This document shows, piece by piece, positions 9,301-15,797 of a stretch of 64,000 nucleotides of DNA (position 1 is the stretch's first letter; the number at the start of each line of letters is the position of its first letter). Where the stretch lies: the NCBI RefSeq assembly GCF_032050975.1, contig NZ_CP116967.1:1361001-1425000 (forward strand), in the 5' to 3' direction. The DNA is from Candidatus Nitrospira allomarina. GTDB lineage: Bacteria > Nitrospirota > Nitrospiria > Nitrospirales > UBA8639. The translations under genes and the position numbers were made by a program. The notes below the pieces were generated by a model that was given only the letters and a program-made list of their open reading frames with translations, was not told the origin of the DNA and ran no database searches.

Positions 9301-10012
9301 GGTCTCAGCTTCACCTGGAATGTTTGAACAGAAACGTCTGCTTAAACGTAAGCAAGACGGTCGTCGGTTCACAATTGATTGTCCAGCTGATAGTTACGAA
9401 GATGTCAGCCTGCTGGAGTTGCTCGATGGCCTGAAATTGGAGAACCTTCCGCGCTGGGCCGACAAGCCGTCAGATGACCGGAATGGTGAATATGACGCTT
9501 TTTCTCCCGAACAGGCCCCAGTCAAAAACATTAAAATCTTCCTGGCCTCTTCTGAGGAGCTACGTGAGGACCGGGATGCGTTCGATCTGTATTTCAGACA
9601 GCAGAATGATCGGTTGCGTCAACACGGCGCGTACTTGGAGATTGTCCGGTGGGAAAATTTTCTGGATGCCATGTCCGACAGTGGGCTTCAGGATGAGTAC
9701 AACCGTGAGGTCCGGTCTTGTAATATTTTTGTGAGCTTATTTAAGACAAAAACCGGCGGGTATACCGAGGATGAGTTTGATGTGGCTCATCGCGCATTTA
9801 AGGAGCAAGGCACACCTCGGATCTATACCTTTTTCCAAGATGCTCAGGTTTCCACAGTTTCGGGAAACAGGAATGATTTGCAATCCCTATGGAAGTTTCA
9901 GGATAAGCTTAGTGAGCTTGGGCACTTTTGGACCAGGTATAAGAACACGGCGGATCTGCATCTGCAGTTTCGAGACCAACTTGACAAATTGTTGGACCAA
10001 GGCCTGGTTTGA
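6314..10012 (+). CDS. LRR-Roco GTPase (ROC-COR) with C-terminal TIR/SEFIR-like domain
   Basis: A 1232-residue multidomain protein. Residues about 75-480 hold 17 nearly identical 24-residue leucine-rich repeats (consensus NLTTLELRNNQIGDAGVKHL). A ROC GTPase domain begins near 560 with P-loop GEGRAGKTSLLRRL, switch II WDFGGQQIYHATHQFF and NEKGG where NKxD is usual. A COR dimerisation region (about 745-990) and a Cys-rich CSKC...DC segment follow. From about 1070 to the end is a compact domain starting KIFLASSEELREDRDAFDL that resembles TIR/SEFIR or DUF4062-type effector domains. Sensor LRR, NTPase switch and possible effector mimic NLR-like immune architecture, so phage defence is a reasonable inference but not shown. 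GGAGACGGGGAC precedes the ATG. There is no operon partner. Confidence 0.9.
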   Translation: MTEKTKTLQKILPTELNELISKMRSLECSSLALLGPGARLSPSSEDWPDRLKDYPCVFQLTEIVDSLAEKLLALSALTTLQLGGNQIGKAGVKHLAGLTNLTTLDLRNNEISDAGVKHLAGLTNLTTLDLRNNEISDAGVKHLAGLTNLTTLNLRNNEISDAGVKHLAGLTNLTRLDLRSNKIGEAGVKHLAGLTNLTALELGDNQVGKAGVKYLAGLTNLTTLELRNNQIGEAGVKYLAGLTNLTMLQLRSNQIGEAGVKHLAGLTNLTTLELGDNRIGDAGMKHLAGLGNLTTLQLWNNQIGEAGVKYLAGLTNLTTLELRSNQIGEAGVKHLAGLGNLTTLQLWNNQIGDAGLKYLAGLTNLTTLDLRNNEIGNAGLKHLAGLRNLTTLQLWNNQIGEAGVKHLAGLTNLTTLELRNNQIGDAGVKHLAGLRNLTTLELRNNQIGDAGVKHLAGLRNLTTLELGSTRIGDEGAKALGQLCNLNILNLNKAEVTDLSPFKLLFEKGIPARWEPESRWEEGIFVEGCPLIHPPPEVIKQGHEAVVNYFREIQSQGVDRLFEAKMLIVGEGRAGKTSLLRRLYQPDQPLPDEEETTKGIDIHRHDFQLANGRTFRLNVWDFGGQQIYHATHQFFLTKNSLYILLDDTAKNHKSLTDEGFRYWLEVIELLSARSPVLIFQNEKGGRSKAIDEAGIKSRFPNVKEVYRGNLDKPDSVKTLSAAIEFSVQRLPHVGEEVPAKWVSIRAALEEEATHRPYMSQEDYFSIYRRYLEFAPTKALHLSRYLHDLGVFLHFQDDRLLRRTVILQNPWATEAVFRILDDPTVVERLGRFTFTDCERVWATSEYANMHPELLALMEKFELCYALRDQNDTWLAPQLLSPSVHPALDGWAKVGDLVLSYRYGFLPKGLVSRLMVRMHRFVPRPEMAWVTGVLFEREETQVLVQITPRGNEIVLRARGPERQALLSVISSDLDALNAGFPGLEEKLSKWVPCICSKCVVSASPGMFEQKRLLKRKQDGRRFTIDCPADSYEDVSLLELLDGLKLENLPRWADKPSDDRNGEYDAFSPEQAPVKNIKIFLASSEELREDRDAFDLYFRQQNDRLRQHGAYLEIVRWENFLDAMSDSGLQDEYNREVRSCNIFVSLFKTKTGGYTEDEFDVAHRAFKEQGTPRIYTFFQDAQVSTVSGNRNDLQSLWKFQDKLSELGHFWTRYKNTADLHLQFRDQLDKLLDQGLV
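6541..7740 (+). repeat. Tandem 72-bp repeats encoding the Roco LRRs
   Basis: About 17 consecutive 72-bp units in one frame. The stretch GGGGTGAAGCATCTGGCGGG recurs almost unchanged in most units, and units 2-4 differ by only one or two bases. Homogeneity at the nucleotide level, including third positions, points to recent unit duplication or conversion. The arrangement invites slippage in whole-unit steps that keep frame. Confidence 0.95.
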
Positions 10013-10544
10013 CCTTGAGAAACCGCTTTAGATATGCGCTCCTTCCCTAGCTGGTATAACCTCATAGCCGATGAAAAAGCCCCAAAGCGCATTTGGGGAC
10101 AGGTCTGGCAATCATGAATCTTTCAAGTCGAGATCATCTGAGCTGGTCCGGCCGTGGTGGATCCCATGGCTGCTTGCCTGGGCAAGGATGGCTTGTATCC
10201 AAAAATGAACCGGCGCCTTCTTGATATCTTTTTGTGCCGGCTATCGTCCGGCGGACGAGGTCCTTTTGTTTCGGCAAAAGGACCCAAAACCAATGTGGCC
10301 GTGGCGTGCCCCTTCGGGTGCCCTGCGCCGTGTTGCCGACTCCGGCGGCGCGCAAACTCGCGGAGCTTGTCCTGAGCGAAGCCGAAGGGCTCAAACAATG
10401 CGCGCCTTCCTCCGAAGTCGGCAACACGACTAGGCCTTGCCACAAGGCCACGGGATTCTAATGATGCTCTGACCTTTCGGTACGAATTGCGGCATCACAA
10501 AAACCGTTCGTGCTGCTTTGGAACGTGGTATTTAATATCCACTT
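10013..10544. repeat. Intergenic region with REP-like palindromes
   Basis: No gene is seen. At 10238-10293 is a ~56-bp block with the hairpin GGTCCTTTTG-TTTCGG-CAAAAGGACC. The same block occurs inverted at about 10697-10752 and 13249-13304 inside the two long direct repeats. At 10363-10395 is a second palindrome of the widespread type (GAGC...TTGTCCTGAGCGAAGC...GCTC). The region looks like a landing zone for dispersed repeats between the Roco gene and the deaminase cassette. Confidence 0.7.
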
Positions 10545-10931
10545 CCCCCTTTTTTGTCTCATCCGACGCCTGCTGACAGGCTCAAGGGACGGACGCTCTG
10601 GGTATTCAGCAGACCTTGTCTGAGCGCAGCGAGTTGGTCTGCTCTCCTAAGGCTCGCGTCTGTCCCATCCAATGAAGCCTGTCTGGGCATTATTGGTTTT
10701 GGGTCCTTTTGCCGAAACAAAAGGACCTCGTTCGCCGGGGCGAATCCGGCATCTCCAAAAACTACATGGATACCATAGTTGGTTACTTGCATGATTAGAC
10801 TGATTTATTCCCCACTCCGTTTGGCGTCTCCTCTTTCCCCAACGGGGCGAGGGTTGAAAGGGAACCTGATCTGTGGCCGTGCCGAAGCCGTATAGCCGAC
10901 ATGGGAGAAAAGAAGGACAGGATGTGAGCCC
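10545..10931 (+). repeat. Long direct repeat, left copy, flanking the avcD cassette
   Basis: About 387 bp that reappears in the same orientation at 13101-13493 with scattered differences. Shared landmarks in order are CGACGCCTGCTGACAGGCTC, the inverted pair AGCAGACC/GGTCTGCT, the hairpin around CCTTTTGCCGAAACAAAAGG, CATGGATACCATAGTTGG and GTATAGCCGACATGGGA. No protein-coding capacity is apparent. The two copies bracket the AT-rich deaminase genes. Confidence 0.9.
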
Positions 10932-11103
10932 CTAGGAATTATTGAAAAAGGTTGGCGTAGGAAAGACTGGCTGAATCAGAGAAAAAACTTTAATAATCGC
11001 GAAAATGCCTCCCATTCAGATTAATAAGCCAAAATCTAAGCAGGATAGAGGATTTACTGTTTTTTAAAAGATGAAAAATTCGCAACTATAAAATATTAAA
11101 TTC

Positions 11104-11286
11104 TTATGTTCTTTGCGGGTCAGAACTAGTCTCTCTTTTTACTGCAGATGAAATTCTTACAGGAAGCTCCTGTTTTTCATGGTAAACAATTATCGTTTCA
11201 GAATCAGTTGTTTTTTTCCACTCCGGCCATTTTTGAATTTCTGCTTCTACTTTCTCCAATCCTTCCCTTAACCAAGACTGCCTCAT
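11104..11286 (-). CDS. Small protein with WLREGLEKV...WPEWKK motif, downstream of avcD
   Basis: A 60-residue predicted cytoplasmic protein. The N-terminal helix WLREGLEKVEAEIQKWPEWK is charged and amphipathic; the remainder is polar. A strong ribosome site AGGAGG lies nine bases before the ATG at 11286, and the gene begins only 18 bp after the stop of the deaminase gene, so the two are probably co-transcribed. I recall short proteins with the same WPEW signature beside accessory or defence genes, but no function is known to me. It could be an accessory factor or antitoxin-like regulator of the deaminase; that is speculation. Confidence 0.65.
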   Translation of the reverse strand: MRQSWLREGLEKVEAEIQKWPEWKKTTDSETIIVYHEKQELPVRISSAVKRETSSDPQRT

Positions 11287-11304
11287 GAGACGAATCCTCC
11301 TATT

Positions 11305-12015
11305 TTAAATTGGTTTAAATCCTGCCTCATTCATTTTCTCAGAAAGTGTTTTAGCCTCCTTCGCCTCGTTATCCATATAAGCTAAAGGTGAGCTATGCAT
11401 TCTTGGAATGGCAATTTCTCTATTCCAAAGCTTAACCCTTCCTTCCTTATCTTTCCTTTGAAGCATTGGAAATAATTCCATGTATACTCTAGGGGCAATA
11501 CCCACAAATGAATGGCATGAAACAAAGCCAGATGTTTCAATATTTTGATCTACCAAAAATGAATCTAAATGAAATTGAGAAGCAAGACTTTTTGCATAGG
11601 GTTCTATGTATACAACTTTTCTTATACCGGAGGCAACAATATGCCTGGCACAATCATGGCAAGGGAAAGTTGTGGTATATAAAGTACAATCTTTAATTGA
11701 AATTCCCCTCCGTGCTGCACTTAACAAAGCTTCCATTTCAGCATGAGTAGCTCTTCCAAATTCAATTAAATTAAATAATCTGGTTCTTTTCAAAAGTGGC
11801 GTGGCTCTCTTGACTAATTCGGGGATTTCTAAATTTTTTAAATTTTCTCCTAACCATTCATTTTCTTTTAGAACTTTAAGTATCTCCGCAAAAGTTTCTT
11901 CCTTTTTCCTATCCCTGGTATCCCAACCACCATGAAACTCTCTAGCATCATCAGAATCTTCCCCCCAATACAATCCTCCACCAAATTTTGGGACATCATT
12001 AGTACCCACTGCCAA
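11305..12015 (-). CDS. avcD: AvcD-type anti-phage deoxycytidylate deaminase, C-terminal part (split gene)
   Basis: A 236-residue segment carrying a zinc-dependent CMP/dCMP deaminase domain. The catalytic set is His91-Ala-Glu93 (HAEMEALLSAARRG) and Cys119/Cys122 (TTTFPCHDCARHIV), followed by KVVYIEPYAKS. In AvcD proteins this domain follows a P-loop-like NTPase domain in one chain of about 520 residues and deaminates dCTP/dCMP to starve replicating phage. Here the NTPase half is a separate reading frame just upstream. Removing one of two tandem TTAA units in ATTAATTAATAAT (about 12027-12039) would rejoin the halves as ...GAAIINNEGDILAVGTND. The TTG start used here has a good ribosome site, AAGGAG five bases upstream, so the deaminase half may still be made on its own. 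Confidence 0.85.
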   Translation of the reverse strand: MAVGTNDVPKFGGGLYWGEDSDDAREFHGGWDTRDRKKEETFAEILKVLKENEWLGENLKNLEIPELVKRATPLLKRTRLFNLIEFGRATHAEMEALLSAARRGISIKDCTLYTTTFPCHDCARHIVASGIRKVVYIEPYAKSLASQFHLDSFLVDQNIETSGFVSCHSFVGIAPRVYMELFPMLQRKDKEGRVKLWNREIAIPRMHSSPLAYMDNEAKEAKTLSEKMNEAGFKPI

Positions 12016-12031
12016 GATATCTCCTTCATTA

Positions 12032-12850
12032 TTAATTAATTATTGCGGCCCCTACTTGGCGTCCCAATTCAGCAGAACGATATTCTGCAGCTTTAGCGTG
12101 AAACATGGCGTATTCCATACGGGTAGGTGTCAAGAACGTATTTCCAAAAAGAATTTCAATAAATCTTAGAATTGAATCTTTTATGTGGCTGGCTTTTTGC
12201 GCATCTACAAAAAAATCAGCCTCTGGGAAAGTGTCCCTAACCTTTTGTCCATAGTCTTTATATAGATCCTCCTCGTCTCGGTTTACCAATGTTTCAGCAT
12301 GTTCACGATACTTTGATACATTGCTGTCATAGTGAGAGGAAGCTAATTCACTGGCTAGGTTTTGAATTCTTGTTTCACGGGGTGTATATGCTGAAATTAG
12401 AAAAAAACTCTTTCCATAAACTTTTCTAAAAAGGGAAACTTCTTCCGGACGCTTAAAAGATCTAAGAATAAAGGCTGTATTAGACAAAGGTTTATAAGGT
12501 TCATTAGGCGTCCTGCAATCTTCATTATTAGGGGCTCTATGTTTTTCACGAATGGACACAATTGCCATACGAGCCAATCCATCTTGAAGTTTTAATTTTT
12601 CACGAAAATCATCCCCTGCATTCATATGCTCTCTATATCGCTGTAATTTGGCGGTTTCTTCCAAAGACCTATATTGGTCGATTTGGTGAATCTCTTCGAT
12701 GATATGAATAATCCTAGAATCATAATTAACAAATTCAAGTGCTTTAATAAGCCCACGACTTACTGCACCGAGATCTGTCCCGATTGCACCTGCCAACCCA
12801 AAAAATAGTTCAGGCCCGACTTTCTTTTGATCAGTTTTTAAAGGATTCAT
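12032..12850 (-). CDS. avcD: AvcD-type anti-phage deaminase, N-terminal P-loop-like domain (split gene)
   Basis: A 272-residue segment that opens with LFFGLAGAIGTDLGAV near residues 16-31, the glycine-rich nucleotide-binding loop found at the start of AvcD/dCTP deaminase fusion proteins. It ends with YAMFHAKAAEYRSAELGRQV, which in intact homologues continues directly into the deaminase domain. Here a TAA stop follows IIN because of a 4-bp tandem duplication. The NTPase half is thought to gate deaminase activity during infection. Known loci carry a small inhibitory RNA (AvcI) next to avcD. The AT-rich 12851-13100 upstream of this gene is the place to look, though I cannot identify an RNA there by eye. 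Base composition is clearly more AT-rich than the flanking core genes, consistent with transfer. Confidence 0.8.
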   Translation of the reverse strand: MNPLKTDQKKVGPELFFGLAGAIGTDLGAVSRGLIKALEFVNYDSRIIHIIEEIHQIDQYRSLEETAKLQRYREHMNAGDDFREKLKLQDGLARMAIVSIREKHRAPNNEDCRTPNEPYKPLSNTAFILRSFKRPEEVSLFRKVYGKSFFLISAYTPRETRIQNLASELASSHYDSNVSKYREHAETLVNRDEEDLYKDYGQKVRDTFPEADFFVDAQKASHIKDSILRFIEILFGNTFLTPTRMEYAMFHAKAAEYRSAELGRQVGAAIIN

Positions 12851-13100
12851 TCTTTATTATTTCAAATATTATTCTGGCTAAGCAAAGAAATTTTGGTTTC
12901 AAGAAAATTATTTTCCCGACCGCTCAGCATTCCTTAAATAGCTGCCGTTGTCTAAGCTCTTTCATGAGTTAAAGGAGGATATTCCTATTATTAAACAAAT
13001 CTTTCGTTATTAGAAGGAATAATTTTACAAATTCCATTGAATAAAGAAAACAGCAAATTCAAATCTTAGATTGCGGCCAACGTCAAACCCAACTTTACCT
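12851..13100. other. AT-rich upstream region of avcD
   Basis: No gene is seen. The region presumably contains the avcD promoter on the minus strand and, by analogy with known AvcID loci, could contain an inhibitory small RNA. No specific hairpin or terminator could be fixed by eye. Confidence 0.4.
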
Positions 13101-13493
13101 TTCCCTCTTTGTTTTATTCGACGCCTGCTGACAGGCTCACGGGACCGACGCTCTGGGCATTCAGCAGACCTTGTCTGAGCGTAGCGAGTTGGTCTGCTCT
13201 CCAAAGGTTCGCGTCGGTCCCATCCAATGAAGCCTGTCTGGGCGTTAATGGTTTTGGGTCCTTTTGCCGAAACAAAAGGACCTCGTTCGCCGGGGCGAAA
13301 CCCGGCATCTCCAAAAACGACATGGATACCATAGTTGGTTACCTGCATTATTAGACTGCTTTAATCTACACTCCTATACTGTTTGGCGACTCCTCTTGCC
13401 CCAATGGGGGGAGGGTGGAAAGGGAACCTGGTCTGTGGCCGTGGCGAAACCGTATAGCCGACATGGGAAAAAATGCGGACAGGATGCAAGCCC
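13101..13493 (+). repeat. Long direct repeat, right copy, flanking the avcD cassette
   Basis: The right-hand partner of the repeat at 10545-10931, in the same orientation. Alignment by eye runs from the CGACGCCTGCTGACAGGCTC block to GCCGACATGGGA and GGACAGGATG, with point differences and small indels, so the duplication is not brand new. Homologous recombination between the copies would delete about 2.56 kb including avcD and the 60-residue gene. Confidence 0.9.
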
Positions 13494-13567
13494 AGCGGAG
13501 TCTCTTACGCACTCTCTTTTCTTTGGCAATGACTGATCCCTGCTGTCCAGTTCCCTGAGTGAACGGT

Positions 13568-13736
13568 CTAGGAGCCTGTCGGACTTAGGATGAATCGGCT
13601 GCAAAAGTGTCTAAGCGGTCCATATTTCGCCGCTTTCTTGGACCATGGTCCCACTATGGGCCAGCGAAATCGTCAAAATCTGCCCTCGCTCAGCCGCTTT
13701 TTCGCTCTCGATCCCCCAAGTCCGACAGGCTCCTAG
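13568..13736. mobile_element. Short inverted-repeat (MITE-like) element with CTAG ends
   Basis: A perfect 19-bp inverted repeat, CTAGGAGCCTGTCGGACTT at 13568-13586 and its complement at 13718-13736, encloses about 131 bp without a convincing gene. The outer CTAG at each end fits a 4-bp target duplication, as made by some IS families (for example IS5-group elements target CTAG-like sites). The right CTAG contains the aroK stop codon. A decayed relative lies at 42344-42439. No transposase is present, so it would be non-autonomous. Confidence 0.75.
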
Positions 13737-14239
13737 GTCGAAATGTGGGAAAGAATGGCATCAGCAATTTGGTCCGGGGAAATTTGGTCCGTTGGAATGA
13801 CATGATCGGCAGCGGCTTGGTAGTGAGGTTTGCGAATCTCAAGAATTTCTTCGATTTCTTCTACGAACGTTTTGGTGCCTGACAGAGAGGGCCGCTGCGT
13901 ATCGCCGGAAATCCGGCTGGCAATCGTTGAAACTTCGGCAGTCAGCCAGAAAATCTTTCCATTCTCTTTAAGCATTTTGACGTTTTCTTCCTTCAGGATG
14001 AGTCCCCCGCCCGTGTCGATAACCAGATTGTCCTGGCCCGTGAGCTTTTGACACATCTGCGTTTCCAGCCCGCGGAAATGATCCCACCCGAAGTGCTCGA
14101 TAAGCTGAGGAATGGTTTGCTTGGCCTCCTTGACGATTTCCTCATCAGTGGAGATGACTCTTCGTCCGAGACGTTGACCCAGGATTGTTGCCACAGTGCT
14201 TTTCCCCGTTCCTCGGTATCCTATGAAGACAATATTCAT
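13733..14239 (-). CDS. aroK: Shikimate kinase
   Basis: A 168-residue shikimate kinase that phosphorylates shikimate in chorismate biosynthesis. The Walker A motif is GYRGTGKSTVA (residues 7-17). STDEEIVKEAKQTIPQLI follows with the substrate-binding Asp, then FRGLETQM and the glycine-rich DTGGGLIL, and the lid/adenine region SGDTQRPSL. The length is typical. The stop codon TAG sits inside the terminal CTAG of the inverted-repeat element that abuts the gene, so the insertion leaves the protein intact. aroE, the preceding pathway step, lies 244 bp upstream on the same strand. Confidence 0.96.
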   Translation of the reverse strand: MNIVFIGYRGTGKSTVATILGQRLGRRVISTDEEIVKEAKQTIPQLIEHFGWDHFRGLETQMCQKLTGQDNLVIDTGGGLILKEENVKMLKENGKIFWLTAEVSTIASRISGDTQRPSLSGTKTFVEEIEEILEIRKPHYQAAADHVIPTDQISPDQIADAILSHIST

Positions 14240-14483
14240 AAATCTCCTGTTTTGAGGTGTTGGTAAGAAACCAGTTTCGGACAGGCTGGAACAGTATCGG
14301 AGAGAAAATTCTTGTGAGAATCGTTGAGAATACCGGAGGGGAGGCAGGGCGAATTTTGTTCCGGCCAGCGGGCAGGTGACACATGGGGAGGAATATCACC
14401 ATGGCCACTTTCTCCTATGGAATTCTCCATCGCAAGGATTCTCGTTGAGGCTGGGAGCAAAATCCGAACCCGATATCCGTCAT

Positions 14484-15338
14484 TCAAGAGAAGTGGCTGG
14501 TGAGCACGTTACGCATCACCTCGATTGGTGCGGATTGGCCGGTCCAGAGTTCAAATTGCCCCACAGCCTGATAGAGAAACATGTTGATCCCTTGGATGGT
14601 GCGGCACCCCGCCGCCTGTGCATCCTGCAATAAACGCGTATTGAGTGGGTTGTAGACAATATCCATCACCGTCAGATCGCGGTGCAGCAGATGCTTGGGG
14701 ACACAGCTTTCCTCGACCTTTGGGTGCATGCCAATGGGGGTGCAATGAATAAGCAATTGGGCCTGTGCCAACGCAGATTGCAAGGTTTCAGGAGTTAAGG
14801 AGTTGTCGTGCAAGAGGATGGATGTTTTGGCTTTGAGGTCGGTCGCCAAGGTCTTTCGTTCCTGATCATCGACGCCTAGGAGAGTCAGATGTTCAATTTT
14901 GCCTTCCACGCCGAGTGCGAAGGCGATGGCGCGAGCGGCTCCTCCGGATCCTAGAATGACAACCCGTTGTCCGGTGGTTTCCACTCCACCGTGTTGCAAG
15001 GCTTTGAGCGCGCCGGATGCATCAGTGTTGGAGCCCACTAACAGGCCACGGTCTTTGACGATGGTATTTACCGAGCCAATGTGTTTGGCGGTCGTTTCGG
15101 CGGAATCTAACAAGGGTAAAATGGTGACTTTATGTGGGATGGTCACGCTGAGTCCCCGAATATGGCCCAACGCCCGGAGGCCCTGAACTGCGCCTTCGAG
15201 ATCCTGGACGGGAAACGCCAGATAGACAAAATTTAATCCCAATTGACGAAAGGCTGCATTGTGAATAGTTGGAGAAAGCGAATGATCGACCGGGTTGCCT
15301 AACAGGCCGCAGAGTTGGGTTTGTGCATTAATGTCCAT
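14484..15338 (-). CDS. aroE: Shikimate dehydrogenase (NADP+)
   Basis: A 284-residue AroE that reduces 3-dehydroshikimate to shikimate. Motifs are GNPVDHSLSPTIHNAAF (substrate-binding Ser pair), LSVTIPHKV (catalytic Lys), SNTDASGAL (catalytic Asp) and the Rossmann loop ILGSGGAARAIAFAL. Length is normal. It sits upstream of aroK in the same direction; pathway adjacency supports joint expression although the 244-bp gap leaves room for a separate promoter. No recognisable feature was seen in that gap. Confidence 0.96.
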   Translation of the reverse strand: MDINAQTQLCGLLGNPVDHSLSPTIHNAAFRQLGLNFVYLAFPVQDLEGAVQGLRALGHIRGLSVTIPHKVTILPLLDSAETTAKHIGSVNTIVKDRGLLVGSNTDASGALKALQHGGVETTGQRVVILGSGGAARAIAFALGVEGKIEHLTLLGVDDQERKTLATDLKAKTSILLHDNSLTPETLQSALAQAQLLIHCTPIGMHPKVEESCVPKHLLHRDLTVMDIVYNPLNTRLLQDAQAAGCRTIQGINMFLYQAVGQFELWTGQSAPIEVMRNVLTSHFS

Positions 15339-15541
15339 AACGGGTGCTCTCGTAATACATGCGGATTAATGATCGGGAGTTATCACATAACCGGACTGCA
15401 AACTCAACTTGTGCGAATGCGAACATGGGTTGTGAGGTTGAGATAAATGAGGAAGCGAGTGTGGGGTTGGAGGAAAGAAATGTGTAAGCCGGGGAATAGA
15501 TTCGTCTCCCCGGCCCTACACAGTGTGATGCCCGAGGGGCG

Positions 15542-15628
15542 TTATCGTGACGCCTTTTTCTTCCCCGGAGACTTTTTCATTCGCACGGCGGCTTTTTTTG
15601 CCGGCTTCTTTTTCGCGACTTTTTTCAT
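15542..15628 (-). CDS. Tiny lysine-rich protein (28 aa, histone H1-tail-like)
   Basis: A short open frame beginning MKKVAKKKPAKKAA and ending KKKASR with about half basic residues. A clear GGAGG ribosome site lies six bases ahead of the ATG, which makes real translation likely despite the size. AK/PAK-type repeats resemble bacterial histone H1-like or nucleoid-associated tails, so nucleic-acid binding is plausible. It lies alone between aroE and the histidine kinase gene. The stop codon at 15542-15544 is clear. It could be a remnant of a longer H1-like gene, but no continuation is visible. Confidence 0.6.
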   Translation of the reverse strand: MKKVAKKKPAKKAAVRMKKSPGKKKASR

Positions 15629-15797
15629 GGTTCCACCTCCCTTCCAATAATGTCGTAGGCAATACTATCCACGTTTATCGGTAGGTCGATGAAAATCCTG
15701 AGGGATTACATGGAATTTTTTGTCGATCTGTGACAAGCCGAACAGAAGAATGGATTCTGAGGGAATGGTATTGAGGTAGGCAGTCTATTGAGCATTC

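Noticed and set aside
10238-10293. The GGTCCTTTTG/CAAAAGGACC hairpin read as an intrinsic terminator
   Set aside because: No T run follows, it lies far from the Roco stop, and it recurs inside the long repeats, so a repeat element is the better reading.
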